Shown here piece after piece: positions 7,653-16,355 of a stretch of 64,000 bases of DNA. The position numbers and the translations under genes were made by a program. Position 1 is the stretch's first letter. Every line of letters starts with the position of its first letter. Below the pieces are notes generated by a model that was given only the letters and a program-made list of their open reading frames with translations, had not been told where the DNA came from and did not search any database. This stretch comes from Hanstruepera flava (GTDB lineage Bacteria > Bacteroidota > Bacteroidia > Flavobacteriales > Flavobacteriaceae): assembly GCF_023634025.1 (NCBI RefSeq), contig NZ_JALJCW010000001.1:967501-1031500 (forward strand). The letters are read 5' to 3'.

Positions 7653-9233
7653 CTAAATCTCTTCTCTAGTTTGAATGTTATTTACCAGTCTTGAAATTCC
7701 AAGAGGATTTTCATTTTTTAATGCATCAGGCAGTAATTCATTTGGCCAGTCTTGATAACTAAATGGCCTGACCCAACGCTTGATGGACTGAATCCCAACT
7801 GCCGTAAACCGACTATCAGTTGATGCTGGATATGGTCCACCATGAGTCATGGACGGACAAACCTCAACTCCCGTTGGTACACCATTATAGATCAAACGTC
7901 CAACACGATTCTGCAAAGCAGATACAATTTGCGAGTAGTTTTTAGCCTCTCCATCTTCGGCGATTAAAGTTCCTGTTAACTGTCCTTCCAATTTCGTAAT
8001 AATTTGCTCCAATTGATTCGTATCTTCACATTGCACAACCAAAGAGTAAGGCCCAAAAACCTCCTGATGTAAAGTTGAATTGTTTAAAAATGTCTCACCT
8101 TCAACCGTTGTAACTGTTTGCCTCGCGTAATTTGTTTGCACATCAGATTCATAATCAGCTACTACAGATATATTTTGCTGCGTAATCGCTTTTTGTTTGT
8201 TATTCTCATACGCACCAATAATGTTGGGATGTAACATACAAGACGGTTCAATTTTCACAATTTCATTAGATAAATTTTGAATAAAAGCAGATAATATCTC
8301 ACCTTTAATTCCCAAAATCAAACCTGGATTTGTACAAAACTGACCTGTTCCTAGCGTAATAGAACTCGCATACGTTTTCGCCAAACTTTCGTTTCTACTT
8401 TGTAAAGCTTCTGGCAAAATAATAACCGGATTAATACTCCCCATTTCTGCAAAAACAGGAATGGGTTCTTCACGTTGAGATGCCAAATCATATAATGCTC
8501 TACCTCCTCTTATGCTTCCCGTAAACCCAACTGCTTTAACTCCAGAATGTTTAACCAATTGTTCCCCAACTTCAATACCGCTACTGTTTAAGTTAGAAAA
8601 CACACCGTTAGGCATTCCCGTTTTTTGTGCTGCTTTTACAATGGCTGAAGCTACTAGTTCGCCTGTTCCTGCATGCATAGGATGCGATTTGACAAGCACA
8701 GGACAACCAGCAGCCAATGCTGCAGCTGTATCGCCTCCTGCCGTTGAATAGGCTAATGGGAAATTACTGGCTCCAAAAACGACAACAGGTCCCAAGGGAA
8801 TGTGCATTTTTCTCAAATCAGGTTTTGGTGCTGGCTCTCTTTCTGGAATACCTGTATCAATGGATGCTTCTACCCAAGAGCCTTCCTTTACCAAATTGGC
8901 AAACATTTGTAACTGACCTACGGTTCTCCCTCGTTCGCCTTTCGCACGTCCTTCAGGCAATCCTGATTCCGAACAATAGGTTTTAATGAGAGTATCTCCC
9001 AAATCCATAATGTTGTCCGCAATAGCATTTAAAAAATTGGCTTTAATTTCACCTGAAATATTACAGTAGGTTTTAAAAGCTTCTGAAGCTAAACTAACAG
9101 CTTCATCAATTTCATCAGTTGTAGCTTCAGTAAAAACGGTGTCATTTTCCGAATTGGTTTGCGGATTAAATGTTCTGAAAGTTTTACTTCCTCTAGCAGA
9201 TAGCTTGTTTCCTATATAATTTTTTCCAGTCAT
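7653..9233 (-). CDS. 2,5-dioxovalerate (alpha-ketoglutarate semialdehyde) dehydrogenase
   Basis: A 526-residue aldehyde dehydrogenase, the length of the KGSADH type rather than the roughly 490 of ordinary ALDHs. The Rossmann part shows FGASNFPLAYSTAGGD, the FTGS cofactor motif (VKAVGFTGSIRGG), the general-base Glu in AEMGSINP, and the catalytic Cys C300 in GQFCTNPG. It oxidises alpha-ketoglutarate semialdehyde, the product of the deaminase encoded immediately upstream, to alpha-ketoglutarate, which enters the TCA cycle. Second gene of the operon, 22 bases after the deaminase stop. Confidence 0.9.
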   Translation of the reverse strand: MTGKNYIGNKLSARGSKTFRTFNPQTNSENDTVFTEATTDEIDEAVSLASEAFKTYCNISGEIKANFLNAIADNIMDLGDTLIKTYCSESGLPEGRAKGERGRTVGQLQMFANLVKEGSWVEASIDTGIPEREPAPKPDLRKMHIPLGPVVVFGASNFPLAYSTAGGDTAAALAAGCPVLVKSHPMHAGTGELVASAIVKAAQKTGMPNGVFSNLNSSGIEVGEQLVKHSGVKAVGFTGSIRGGRALYDLASQREEPIPVFAEMGSINPVIILPEALQSRNESLAKTYASSITLGTGQFCTNPGLILGIKGEILSAFIQNLSNEIVKIEPSCMLHPNIIGAYENNKQKAITQQNISVVADYESDVQTNYARQTVTTVEGETFLNNSTLHQEVFGPYSLVVQCEDTNQLEQIITKLEGQLTGTLIAEDGEAKNYSQIVSALQNRVGRLIYNGVPTGVEVCPSMTHGGPYPASTDSRFTAVGIQSIKRWVRPFSYQDWPNELLPDALKNENPLGISRLVNNIQTREEI

Positions 9234-9255
9234 GCTTTTTATGTTTCTTTTGTGT

Positions 9256-10170
9256 TTAAAGGTTTTTGTAATCTGGTAAAGTAGGTCTTGTTCTCAAGCC
9301 CTTGGCAATAACAGCTAATACATGTTTGCGTTCTTCCCCTTCAAGAATTAGCCTAGGTGCTCTAACCGTTTCGGTGCCAATACCTGTGGCCACTTCGGCC
9401 AGTTTGATATTCTGTACTAATTTAGGGTTAATATCCAACTCTAACAACGGTAAAAACCAACGATAAATCTCTAAAGCTTCTTGAATTCTTCCAGCTTTTT
9501 GAAGTTCATAAATAGCAACCGTTTCCTTTGGGAATGCACAAACTAAACCAGCTATCCAACCGTCGGCTCCCATGAGTAAACTCTCCAAAGCCAAGGTATC
9601 AACTCCTGTCATAATTTTTAACCGATCGCCAAATCGGTTTTTAATTCTGGTAACGTTTGAAATATCACGCGTGGATTCTTTTACAGCTTCAATGTTGTCA
9701 CACTTTAGCAATTCTTCAAACATATCTAAAGTCACCTCAACTTTATAATCAACCGGATTATTGTAAACCATTATTGGAAGTGATGTACTGTTTGCAACTG
9801 TTTTAAAATACTCGACCGTTTCCCTATCTCCAGATTTATAACGCATAGGCGGTAACATCATCAGTCCATTAGCCCCGTCTTCTTCAGCCTTTTGAGCCGC
9901 AGCAATTGCAGCTTTTGTGGATTGCTCTGCAATATTTATTAAAACAGGCACGGTTTCTTTTACCAAATCTACAGTAAATTTGGTGAGTTCGCGCTTTTCT
10001 TCATCTAATAAAGTACTGGCTTCACCAAGTGTACCACCTAAAACAATACCGTGCACACCAGCCCTTAATTGCGCTTTAATATTGACTTCAAACATATCAA
10101 AATCCAATTCATCATTATCTGTGAATTTAGTAGTTACTGCTGGCATAACGCCTTTCCATTGAATACTCAT
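9256..10170 (-). CDS. 1-pyrroline-4-hydroxy-2-carboxylate deaminase (DapA/NAL superfamily)
   Basis: A 304-residue TIM-barrel lyase of the dihydrodipicolinate synthase / N-acetylneuraminate lyase superfamily. The Schiff-base lysine is K164 in AVKESTRD and the conserved tyrosine is Y136 in MVYNNP; GGTLGEAST (45-53) is the substrate-carboxylate loop. In hydroxyproline breakdown this family removes water and ammonia from 1-pyrroline-4-hydroxy-2-carboxylate to give alpha-ketoglutarate semialdehyde. True DapA is unlikely because of the operon context. First gene of the four-gene operon; ATG at 10170 faces the AraC-type regulator across a 131-base divergent region. Confidence 0.88.
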   Translation of the reverse strand: MSIQWKGVMPAVTTKFTDNDELDFDMFEVNIKAQLRAGVHGIVLGGTLGEASTLLDEEKRELTKFTVDLVKETVPVLINIAEQSTKAAIAAAQKAEEDGANGLMMLPPMRYKSGDRETVEYFKTVANSTSLPIMVYNNPVDYKVEVTLDMFEELLKCDNIEAVKESTRDISNVTRIKNRFGDRLKIMTGVDTLALESLLMGADGWIAGLVCAFPKETVAIYELQKAGRIQEALEIYRWFLPLLELDINPKLVQNIKLAEVATGIGTETVRAPRLILEGEERKHVLAVIAKGLRTRPTLPDYKNL

Positions 10171-10181
10171 AATCTAATTTA

Positions 10182-10195
10182 TTTACATATGTAAA
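10182..10195. promoter_or_regulatory. Palindrome in the hydroxyproline divergent promoter region
   Basis: A perfect 14-base palindrome TTTACATATGTAAA lies 12 bases upstream of the first operon gene. On the minus strand TAATTTTA follows it upstream as a possible weak -7 element. The site could be an operator or part of the core promoter; AraC-type proteins more often bind direct repeats, so its link to the divergent regulator is unproven. Confidence 0.4.
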
Positions 10196-10301
10196 ATTAC
10201 TTTAGATTCCCAAATGCTATTAATAGGCATTTATCCAATTTAGATATTATATTATCCATATATTTGATGCAATAGTATTTTTTGAATATTATTTTATCAA
10301 T

Positions 10302-11144
10302 ATGAAGGTTTTACCATTTAAAATACCCAAACCACAAAACGAAGCTTTTGTTTTTCAAGTTGATAAGGAAATAGCCTTTTACGACAAGCTGCACCAACAT
10401 GAAGAAATACAAATTAGTTATATCGTTTCCGGTGAAGGATCATTAATAATCGGCGACACCATAAACCACTATCGAAGTGGTGACATCATGGTTATTGATG
10501 GGAACCTGCCTCATGTATTTAAAAGCGACTATACCGAAAAAGAATCGCACATGTTGTCGCTTTTTTTTACCAAAGATTCCTTTGGAACCGCATTTTTTCA
10601 ATTACCTGAAATGCAAGAGTTAAAACCATTCTTTAAGCGTTGCAAGCATGGTTTCAAGGCAACAAGCAAGCAGAAAGCCATTCACGATATATTTTTAAGT
10701 ATAGAACATACATCAAAGTTGAAACAGTTTATTGGTTTAGTGGAAATTTTAAAAATAGCCTCAAGTTGTACGTATTCCAGTTTGTCTTCATTTGTATATA
10801 ACAGAGCCTATACCAACAATGAAGGAGAACGCATGCGTAATGTTATTGAGTACACTTTAAAGCATTATAAAAAACCCATTGATTTAGATACTATTTCTGA
10901 AGTGGCGAATATGACTAAAAATGCCTTTTGTAAATACTTTAAAAAACGAACCAACAAAACCTACATTCAGTTTTTAAACGACATTAGAATTGAACATGCG
11001 TCAAAGCTATTGCAAACCAATAATGATTTGTCCATTGCTGAAATTGCCGAATTGTCGGGTTTCAATAATATATCTAATTTTAACAGACAGTTTAAATCCA
11101 TCAAAAAAATGAATCCTTCGCAAATTAAAAAACTTCAAAATTAA
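10302..11144 (+). CDS. AraC-family regulator, probable activator of hydroxyproline degradation
   Basis: A 280-residue regulator with an N-terminal cupin (histidines in LHQHEE, turn GSLIIGD, then SGDIMVIDGNLPH) and two C-terminal helix-turn-helix motifs from about residue 180: DTISEVANMTKNAFCKYFKK and LSIAEIAELSGFNNISNFNR. The cupin probably senses a small molecule; hydroxyproline or a pathway intermediate is the obvious candidate because the gene is divergent from the degradation operon and separated by only 131 bases. The stop codon TAA overlaps by one base the ATG of a small membrane-protein gene. Confidence 0.85.
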   Translation: MKVLPFKIPKPQNEAFVFQVDKEIAFYDKLHQHEEIQISYIVSGEGSLIIGDTINHYRSGDIMVIDGNLPHVFKSDYTEKESHMLSLFFTKDSFGTAFFQLPEMQELKPFFKRCKHGFKATSKQKAIHDIFLSIEHTSKLKQFIGLVEILKIASSCTYSSLSSFVYNRAYTNNEGERMRNVIEYTLKHYKKPIDLDTISEVANMTKNAFCKYFKKRTNKTYIQFLNDIRIEHASKLLQTNNDLSIAEIAELSGFNNISNFNRQFKSIKKMNPSQIKKLQN

Positions 11145-11293
11145 TGTCGGCTAAAACGCAATACACCTTAATGATACTTGCCGCTATCATCACAATATAT
11201 GGTTTGGTAACCGGTAAGTTTTTATTTTTACTTTTTATGATTCCGTTTGGGTTTTCGTTTTTAAAGAAGAAGAACGACGAACACAAAGAATAA
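11144..11293 (+). CDS. Small 49-residue membrane protein
   Basis: An ORF too short for standard cut-offs: ATG at 11144 overlaps the AraC stop codon as TAATG, and the frame runs 49 codons to TAA at 11291-11293. Residues 8-22 (TLMILAAIITIYGLV) and 25-40 (KFLFLLFMIPFGFSFL) form two hydrophobic segments with a Gly turn between them, and the protein ends in a charged KKKNDEHKE tail. The tight overlap and hairpin topology argue that it is real and translationally coupled to the regulator. I do not recognise the family. It faces the phnA gene with three bases between stops. Confidence 0.65.
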   Translation: MSAKTQYTLMILAAIITIYGLVTGKFLFLLFMIPFGFSFLKKKNDEHKE

Positions 11294-11296
11294 TTA

Positions 11297-11875
11297 TTAA
11301 GTCTTTTTTACATATTTGGTGATAATCACAATTTGCTGACCATCAACCTTGCCCTCAATATATTCAGCATTTTCATGATCCAAACGAATATTCCTAACTG
11401 CTGTTCCTTGTTTGGCAACAATGCTGGAACCTTTAACCTTTAGATCTTTAATTAAAACCACCGAATCACCATTTTCTAAAATAACACCATTGACGTCGCG
11501 ATGAATTATTTTTTCAGATTCGTCCTTATCCTCTCCTGTTGCTCTAGCTAAAGCAAGAGCTTCATCATCCAGATACATCATATCCAACAAATCTTTTGGC
11601 CAACCCTCATTGCGAAGTCGTTGTAACATTCGCCAAGCCATAATTTGTACAGCCACATATTCACTCCACATACTATCATTTAAACAGCGCCAGTGATTTG
11701 GATCCATTTCGGTTTCACCATTTATTTGATCTAAACAGGTTTTACAGACTAAAAGATCGTTGGCAACATTTTCATTTAACGATGGTGGAATAGTATATTG
11801 CTGTAAGTCTTTTGTAGCTGAACACAGTTCGCAGATATTATTGCTTCGTTCTTGAAGCATTTGTAAGACACTCAT
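11297..11875 (-). CDS. PhnA/YjdM-family zinc-ribbon protein
   Basis: A 192-residue protein of the PhnA (YjdM) family. The N-terminal zinc ribbon has cysteines C15, C18, C44 and C47; a linker with WRCLNDSMWSEYVAVQ follows, and the C-terminal SH3-like PhnA domain begins near DVNGVILENGDSVVLIKDLKVKG. The old name alkylphosphonate-uptake protein is not supported by function and no phosphonate gene is present here. It is the last gene of a minus-strand run starting with the outer-membrane protein at 15.3 kb. Function remains unclear. Confidence 0.82.
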   Translation of the reverse strand: MSVLQMLQERSNNICELCSATKDLQQYTIPPSLNENVANDLLVCKTCLDQINGETEMDPNHWRCLNDSMWSEYVAVQIMAWRMLQRLRNEGWPKDLLDMMYLDDEALALARATGEDKDESEKIIHRDVNGVILENGDSVVLIKDLKVKGSSIVAKQGTAVRNIRLDHENAEYIEGKVDGQQIVIITKYVKKT

Positions 11876-11905
11876 AGTTTCAATTTATTCTACAAACATA
11901 CTATT

Positions 11906-12268
11906 TTACTGAAATGTATCACGCACTTTTTTAGGCAAAGACTTTACAATTAAATCATAGGAGTGATCAATAAGTTCTTTGATAAAATTCCAATCCAATT
12001 CTCCTTTGTAAAGCCTGACAGTGTTCCAGTGTTTTTTACTCATATGATAACCCGGTTCAACACTTTCATATTGCTCTCGCAACTCCAAAGCATATTCTGG
12101 ATCGCACTTTAAATTAACAGCTGGTTCGCCTTTTTCCCAGGTATCCAAACCAGTAAGAAGAAACATTTTTCCGGCCACTTTAAACACCAAAACATTATCA
12201 TCAAAAGGAAAATGCTCGGTTACCTGTTGTTTAGCCATGCAATACGTTCTTATTTGTTCTATATTCAT
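11906..12268 (-). CDS. MmcQ/YjbR-family protein
   Basis: A 120-residue single-domain protein of the MmcQ/YjbR (DUF419) fold. Recognisable elements are the N-terminal MNIEQIRTYCMAK helix, FPFDDNVLVFKVAGKMF strands and the HMSKKHWNTVRL motif. The family has a CyaY-like DNA-binding fold but no firm biological role. Its ATG shares one base with the stop codon of the cyclase gene (TAATG at 12268), so translation is probably coupled. Confidence 0.85.
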   Translation of the reverse strand: MNIEQIRTYCMAKQQVTEHFPFDDNVLVFKVAGKMFLLTGLDTWEKGEPAVNLKCDPEYALELREQYESVEPGYHMSKKHWNTVRLYKGELDWNFIKELIDHSYDLIVKSLPKKVRDTFQ

Positions 12269-13017
12269 TAGCTTTCAATTTTATATAAAACAGGTTTACT
12301 AGGCGAAGCATCATTTTCAAAAGGTGCAATTTGTAGGTTTAGAAAGTACGTGCCGTCTTTAATTTTATTAGAAACATATATAAACTCGGTAATGGTGCAA
12401 TCCTTTCTCAATTCTCCATTATAATTCCAAAAGGCTTTATGTCCTTTAAGCTCCCCATCATCCTTTTCCTTATCAACACTGGGCAAATCAATAAGCAAAT
12501 GTTTGATACCCATTTTTACCAAAAACTGAATGGCTTCTTCTTGAAAATACACCCAATTGGTATGGCTATATTGTTTGGACTTTTTTTCTTTAGTGTTGGG
12601 AATAGTTCTTATAACAATAGCATCACGCTTTTTATTTCCAAAAGCAAATTGCAGTTGTTTTTTTGAAATTACAAAATCATCCTCAATTAGCTCTGGAGCA
12701 ACAGTCACCAATTCAGCTAAAAAAAAGAACTGCTTCAAATTTTTATTTACCGAATGAACCGCTTCAGTTATATGTCCAACACATTCGGTATGCGTGCCAT
12801 GCGCATGCGGATTAAACTGAATATTATTGAAATTCACACTCGCTCCTTTGGAGACACTCGCTATCCATTCGTCATCTTGAACAGGTTCAATTTTGGGCTC
12901 ATCAATGTACCAAGCATTAACGTTGGATTTTGAAGCTTTTAGCGGAATGGAAATATCCAGAGGCTTTGAAAAGTCTATTTTATATTTTCTTGAGTTGGTT
13001 TCAATAGTTGCAATCAT
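12268..13017 (-). CDS. Cyclase / kynurenine-formamidase-like metal hydrolase
   Basis: A 249-residue member of the cyclase (KynB-like) superfamily, metal-dependent amidohydrolases. The metal-binding segment reads HAHGTHTECVGH at 71-82; the canonical HxGTHxD motif is therefore altered to A-H-G-T-H-T-E, with an extra His just before it. HLLIDLPSVDKEKDDG and KAFWNY near the C-terminal half fit the family. Tryptophan degradation genes are absent nearby, so kynurenine formamidase activity cannot be assumed. It overlaps HemW upstream and YjbR downstream by one base each. Confidence 0.75.
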   Translation of the reverse strand: MIATIETNSRKYKIDFSKPLDISIPLKASKSNVNAWYIDEPKIEPVQDDEWIASVSKGASVNFNNIQFNPHAHGTHTECVGHITEAVHSVNKNLKQFFFLAELVTVAPELIEDDFVISKKQLQFAFGNKKRDAIVIRTIPNTKEKKSKQYSHTNWVYFQEEAIQFLVKMGIKHLLIDLPSVDKEKDDGELKGHKAFWNYNGELRKDCTITEFIYVSNKIKDGTYFLNLQIAPFENDASPSKPVLYKIES

Positions 13018-14147
13018 TATAAATTGATTTTAAACAAATCAGAAGCGATACCATCGCTTAAAAATTTTCCTTTTTTGGTTACTAAAAGTTGATTGTTGTC
13101 AATATACAACAAATGTTGTTCGATATATTTATTGGCTTGTTCTAATAAATACTTTTTATACGAAATTCCAAATTCTGCTTCAACTTTTGACAATGACACG
13201 CCCCAAATAGTCCGTAAACCCGTCATAACATATTCGTTGTAGCGGTCTGTTTTAGTTAAAGTTTCCCATTCAATAGGAAGTTGATTGTCCTGCAAAGCTT
13301 TAATATACTTGCTGTTGTTTCTAATATTCCAACCACGTTGTTGTCCATTGAAAGAGTGTGCCGATGGTCCAATGCCCAAATAGGTTTTTCCTTGCCAATA
13401 GGCTGTATTGTTTTTACTAAAATAATTGGGTTTCCCGAAGTTTGAAAGTTCGTAATGTATAAAACCTTCTGTTTCCAATTTATCAATCAATAAATGAAAT
13501 TGTTCCTGAGCTGCTTCATCATCAACATCTTGTACAATTCCTTTTTTAATGAAACTTTCTAAAGCTGTTTTGGGCTCGACTGTCATTGCATAACATGAAA
13601 CATGTGGGACGCCATATGATAGTGCTGTTTCAATATTATCAAGCCATTGTTGATTGGTTGCGTTGGGAATACCGTAAATTAAATCTATTGAAATGTTATC
13701 AAAATATTTTGTGGCTTCTTGCAAACAGCTTTTGGCTTCATTCACATTATGCGCCCGATTCATCAATTTTAAATCCTGTTCAAAAAACGACTGAATACCA
13801 ATGCTCAAACGATTTACAGGTGAATGTGCCAATTCTTGGATACGTTCAACTATCATATCATCAGGATTCGCTTCGAAAGTAATTTCAGGATTTTCAACAA
13901 CGTGGTAGTTACTGTAAACCGAGTTGATAATTTCTTGAATTTCATCATTAGTCAATAAACTCGGTGTACCACCACCAAAGTAAATGGTTTCTACAACCTG
14001 ATTTTGTAACTCTTCTTTTCTTAAGATGATTTCAGTTTTCAAGGCTAAAATCATCTCATTTTTCTTTTTTAATGAGGTTGAAAAATGAAAATCACAGTAA
14101 TGACAGGCTTGTTTACAAAAAGGAATGTGAATGTAGATGCCAGCCAT
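13017..14147 (-). CDS. hemW: HemW, radical SAM heme chaperone
   Basis: A 376-residue radical SAM protein. The [4Fe-4S] cysteines are C11, C15 and C18 in CKQACHYCDF; position +2 after the last one is Phe rather than the fourth Cys of true coproporphyrinogen dehydrogenase HemN, which is the HemW signature. GGGTPSLL is the SAM-binding Gly-rich motif, and a HemN C-terminal domain follows. HemW delivers heme to membrane respiratory proteins. The gene follows ruvC by two bases and overlaps the cyclase by one. Confidence 0.92.
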   Translation of the reverse strand: MAGIYIHIPFCKQACHYCDFHFSTSLKKKNEMILALKTEIILRKEELQNQVVETIYFGGGTPSLLTNDEIQEIINSVYSNYHVVENPEITFEANPDDMIVERIQELAHSPVNRLSIGIQSFFEQDLKLMNRAHNVNEAKSCLQEATKYFDNISIDLIYGIPNATNQQWLDNIETALSYGVPHVSCYAMTVEPKTALESFIKKGIVQDVDDEAAQEQFHLLIDKLETEGFIHYELSNFGKPNYFSKNNTAYWQGKTYLGIGPSAHSFNGQQRGWNIRNNSKYIKALQDNQLPIEWETLTKTDRYNEYVMTGLRTIWGVSLSKVEAEFGISYKKYLLEQANKYIEQHLLYIDNNQLLVTKKGKFLSDGIASDLFKINL

Positions 14148-14149
14148 GA

Positions 14150-14704
14150 TTATTTCTTAATCCTATCTTCATTCTGCTTAACAAAACTGGCCCAACCCGA
14201 ATAGCTTTTACCAACACTAACACGTCCTTGATTATAGAAGTGGCATACAGCAGCTGCTAGACCATCGGTAGCGTCTAAATTTTTTGGCAACTCTTTTAAA
14301 TTCAATAAGCTTTGAAGCATTTTTGCCACTTGTTCTTTGCTCGCATTACCATTCCCTGTAATGGCCATTTTAATTTTTTTTGGCGAGTATTCTGTTATTG
14401 GTACTTCACGTGACAAGCCTGCTGCCATTGCAACACCTTGGGCACGACCCAACTTGAGCATACTTTGTACATTTTTACCGAAAAAAGGCGCTTCAATAGC
14501 AATCTCGTCTGGATGATGGGTCTCAATGAGTTCAATGGTGCGTTCAAAAATAAGTTTCAGCTTTAAATAATGATCATCATATTTTTTAAGGTCCAATTCA
14601 TTAAGCTGCATAAACGACATAGTCTTGCCTACAACTTTTATGAGACCAAAACCCATGATGGTTGTACCCGGATCAATTCCTAAAATAATTTTTTCTTTAC
14701 TCAT
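14150..14704 (-). CDS. ruvC: Holliday junction endonuclease RuvC
   Basis: A 184-residue RNase H-fold nuclease that resolves Holliday junctions with RuvAB. All four acidic catalytic residues are visible: D11 (IDPGT), E71 (AIEAPFF), D144 and D147 (LDATDGLAAAVCH), matching D7, E66, D138 and D141 of the E. coli enzyme. Length is normal. ATG at 14704 shares one base with the stop of the upstream outer-membrane protein gene. ruvA and ruvB are not in the window. Confidence 0.95.
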   Translation of the reverse strand: MSKEKIILGIDPGTTIMGFGLIKVVGKTMSFMQLNELDLKKYDDHYLKLKLIFERTIELIETHHPDEIAIEAPFFGKNVQSMLKLGRAQGVAMAAGLSREVPITEYSPKKIKMAITGNGNASKEQVAKMLQSLLNLKELPKNLDATDGLAAAVCHFYNQGRVSVGKSYSGWASFVKQNEDRIKK

Positions 14705-15339
14705 TAATCACAATAATAGCAGCCACTCAATGATACCGATAAACCTATAGTAGCTGTAAATAAGTTGCCGTTAAATGAACCATATCCTTCAGTAATTGGA
14801 TCAAAATCTCCACTAACACCATAAATATATGAGGTGTCCAAATACACCGAAAATGTCCTTGAAACCGTATAATGAAACTCAATTCCTGCCATAATATTGA
14901 AATATGACAGGTTATTATCTTGAAATGTCAACGGCTTTACAAATGACATACCTGGCCCAGCATGGCCAACAACTCCAATATTCACTGGTAAAAACGTAAA
15001 AACTGATGTAGCATCGTAAACAAACTGGGCGTTAATTCTAGTGTAGTTTATTTTAAAATATGGAGAACTTGATGCGTTTTCAATTCGGTTATAACCAAAA
15101 TCTAATTTTACTCCATATTGTGGTTTAAACATACGTTGAACTCCTAAATTAATAGTTGGGAAGTTGACAGAGCTACCTTCAAAACCAGAAACAAATCCCG
15201 AACCATTGGGCATGTTAACTCCGAAAGCTATTTGAGCTTTCCATTTACTGGCTTCACTTTGGCCAAACATAGTAACTATAGAAAAAAGTGAAATAAATAG
15301 TAGGATATAAAATCGATAATTTACAAAAGCTGTCTTCAT
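14704..15339 (-). CDS. Outer-membrane beta-barrel protein
   Basis: A 211-residue exported protein: a hydrophobic signal peptide (RFYILLFISLFSIVTMFG, cleavage near Q27), then alternating amphipathic strands with Gly and aromatic residues such as INLGVQRMFKPQYGVKLDFGYN and SVYLDTSYIYGVSGDF, typical of small eight- to ten-strand barrels (OmpA/porin-like). It ends in the unusual CYYCD, where a disulphide is possible. First gene of the run leading through ruvC and hemW. Ligand and role are unknown. Confidence 0.75.
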   Translation of the reverse strand: MKTAFVNYRFYILLFISLFSIVTMFGQSEASKWKAQIAFGVNMPNGSGFVSGFEGSSVNFPTINLGVQRMFKPQYGVKLDFGYNRIENASSSPYFKINYTRINAQFVYDATSVFTFLPVNIGVVGHAGPGMSFVKPLTFQDNNLSYFNIMAGIEFHYTVSRTFSVYLDTSYIYGVSGDFDPITEGYGSFNGNLFTATIGLSVSLSGCYYCD

Positions 15340-15389
15340 GTGACTTTATTGTTTTATTTTGTACAAATTAAAATCTACGACTCAATTAC

Positions 15390-16355
15390 ATGTTTGGAGC
15401 CATTCCTTACAAAACTAAACAATTCTATCTAGTACTTATCAAAATAAGTATTGTTGTGGGTGCTTTTTATTTTATTTACCATAAACTATCGTCCAATGAG
15501 AATCTAAACTTTTTAGATTTTATTGATTTTTTAAAAGAAAATGGCCGTTTTTCGCTTAAAACCGTCAGTTTTTTAGTTTTTTTAAGCATTTTTAATTGGT
15601 TTTTGGAAATTTTAAAGTGGAAAATTTTAGCTTCTTATATCAATAAAATTAGTTTTATTCAATCGCTAGAACAAAGTTTAGGATCTTTAACCGCTTCATT
15701 ATTTACTCCAAATCGTGTAGGAGAATATGGCATTAAAATCATGTACTTTCAAAGTAAGTTTAGAAAAAAAATAGCCTTATTAAACCTACTAGGAAATGCC
15801 TTTCAAATGACCATAACTGTTACTTTGGGGCTTATAGGATTATTCTTTTTTATACAGAAATATGATCCAAACATCAACTACTATAAAGTTGCTCGCTTTT
15901 CAGGTATTATTCTATTGGTTATTTTCTTCGCCTATTTAAGTATAAAACAAAAAGTGATTAAGGTTCGTGGTTTTTCATTGCATAAGGTATTGGAATTTAT
16001 TAAAAAGTTGCCGACATCAATTTATTTCAAAGGTCTTTTGCTAGCACTTATGCGCTATTTAGTGTTTTCTTTTCAGTTCTATATGTTACTTCATGCTTTT
16101 GGGGTTAATGTAACCTATTTTAATGCTATGGTGGTTATTACAAGTATGTATTTACTAGCGTCTATTATTCCGTCCATTTTCATTTTTGATGTTATAATAA
16201 AAGGCAGTGTGGCTGTTTACTTATTGGGTATTGTTGGCGTTAACGAACTTACTACATTAAGCATTATTACTATTATGTGGCTGTTGAATTTTGTTTTACC
16301 AAGTATTATTGGAGCAGGATTTGTAATGAAATTTAAACTTCCTCAAACTATATGA
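15390..16355 (+). CDS. Flippase-like membrane protein (LPG synthase transmembrane-domain family)
   Basis: A 321-residue polytopic membrane protein of the lysylphosphatidylglycerol-synthase TM-region family (UPF0104-like), with about eight hydrophobic helices. The conserved WFLEILKWKILAS and LTASLFTPNRVGEYG segments support the family. Such proteins are usually next to glycosyltransferases and are thought to move lipid-linked substrates. Here the stop overlaps by four bases (ATGA) the start of a membrane glycosyltransferase, so the two probably act together on an envelope glycolipid or glycan. No MprF synthetase domain is present. Confidence 0.82.
   Translation: MFGAIPYKTKQFYLVLIKISIVVGAFYFIYHKLSSNENLNFLDFIDFLKENGRFSLKTVSFLVFLSIFNWFLEILKWKILASYINKISFIQSLEQSLGSLTASLFTPNRVGEYGIKIMYFQSKFRKKIALLNLLGNAFQMTITVTLGLIGLFFFIQKYDPNINYYKVARFSGIILLVIFFAYLSIKQKVIKVRGFSLHKVLEFIKKLPTSIYFKGLLLALMRYLVFSFQFYMLLHAFGVNVTYFNAMVVITSMYLLASIIPSIFIFDVIIKGSVAVYLLGIVGVNELTTLSIITIMWLLNFVLPSIIGAGFVMKFKLPQTI

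Noticed and set aside
8512-8986. Two plus-strand ORFs of 79 and 89 codons inside the aldehyde dehydrogenase gene
   Set aside because: They are antisense to a well-conserved enzyme with intact motifs and show no domain, signal or start context.
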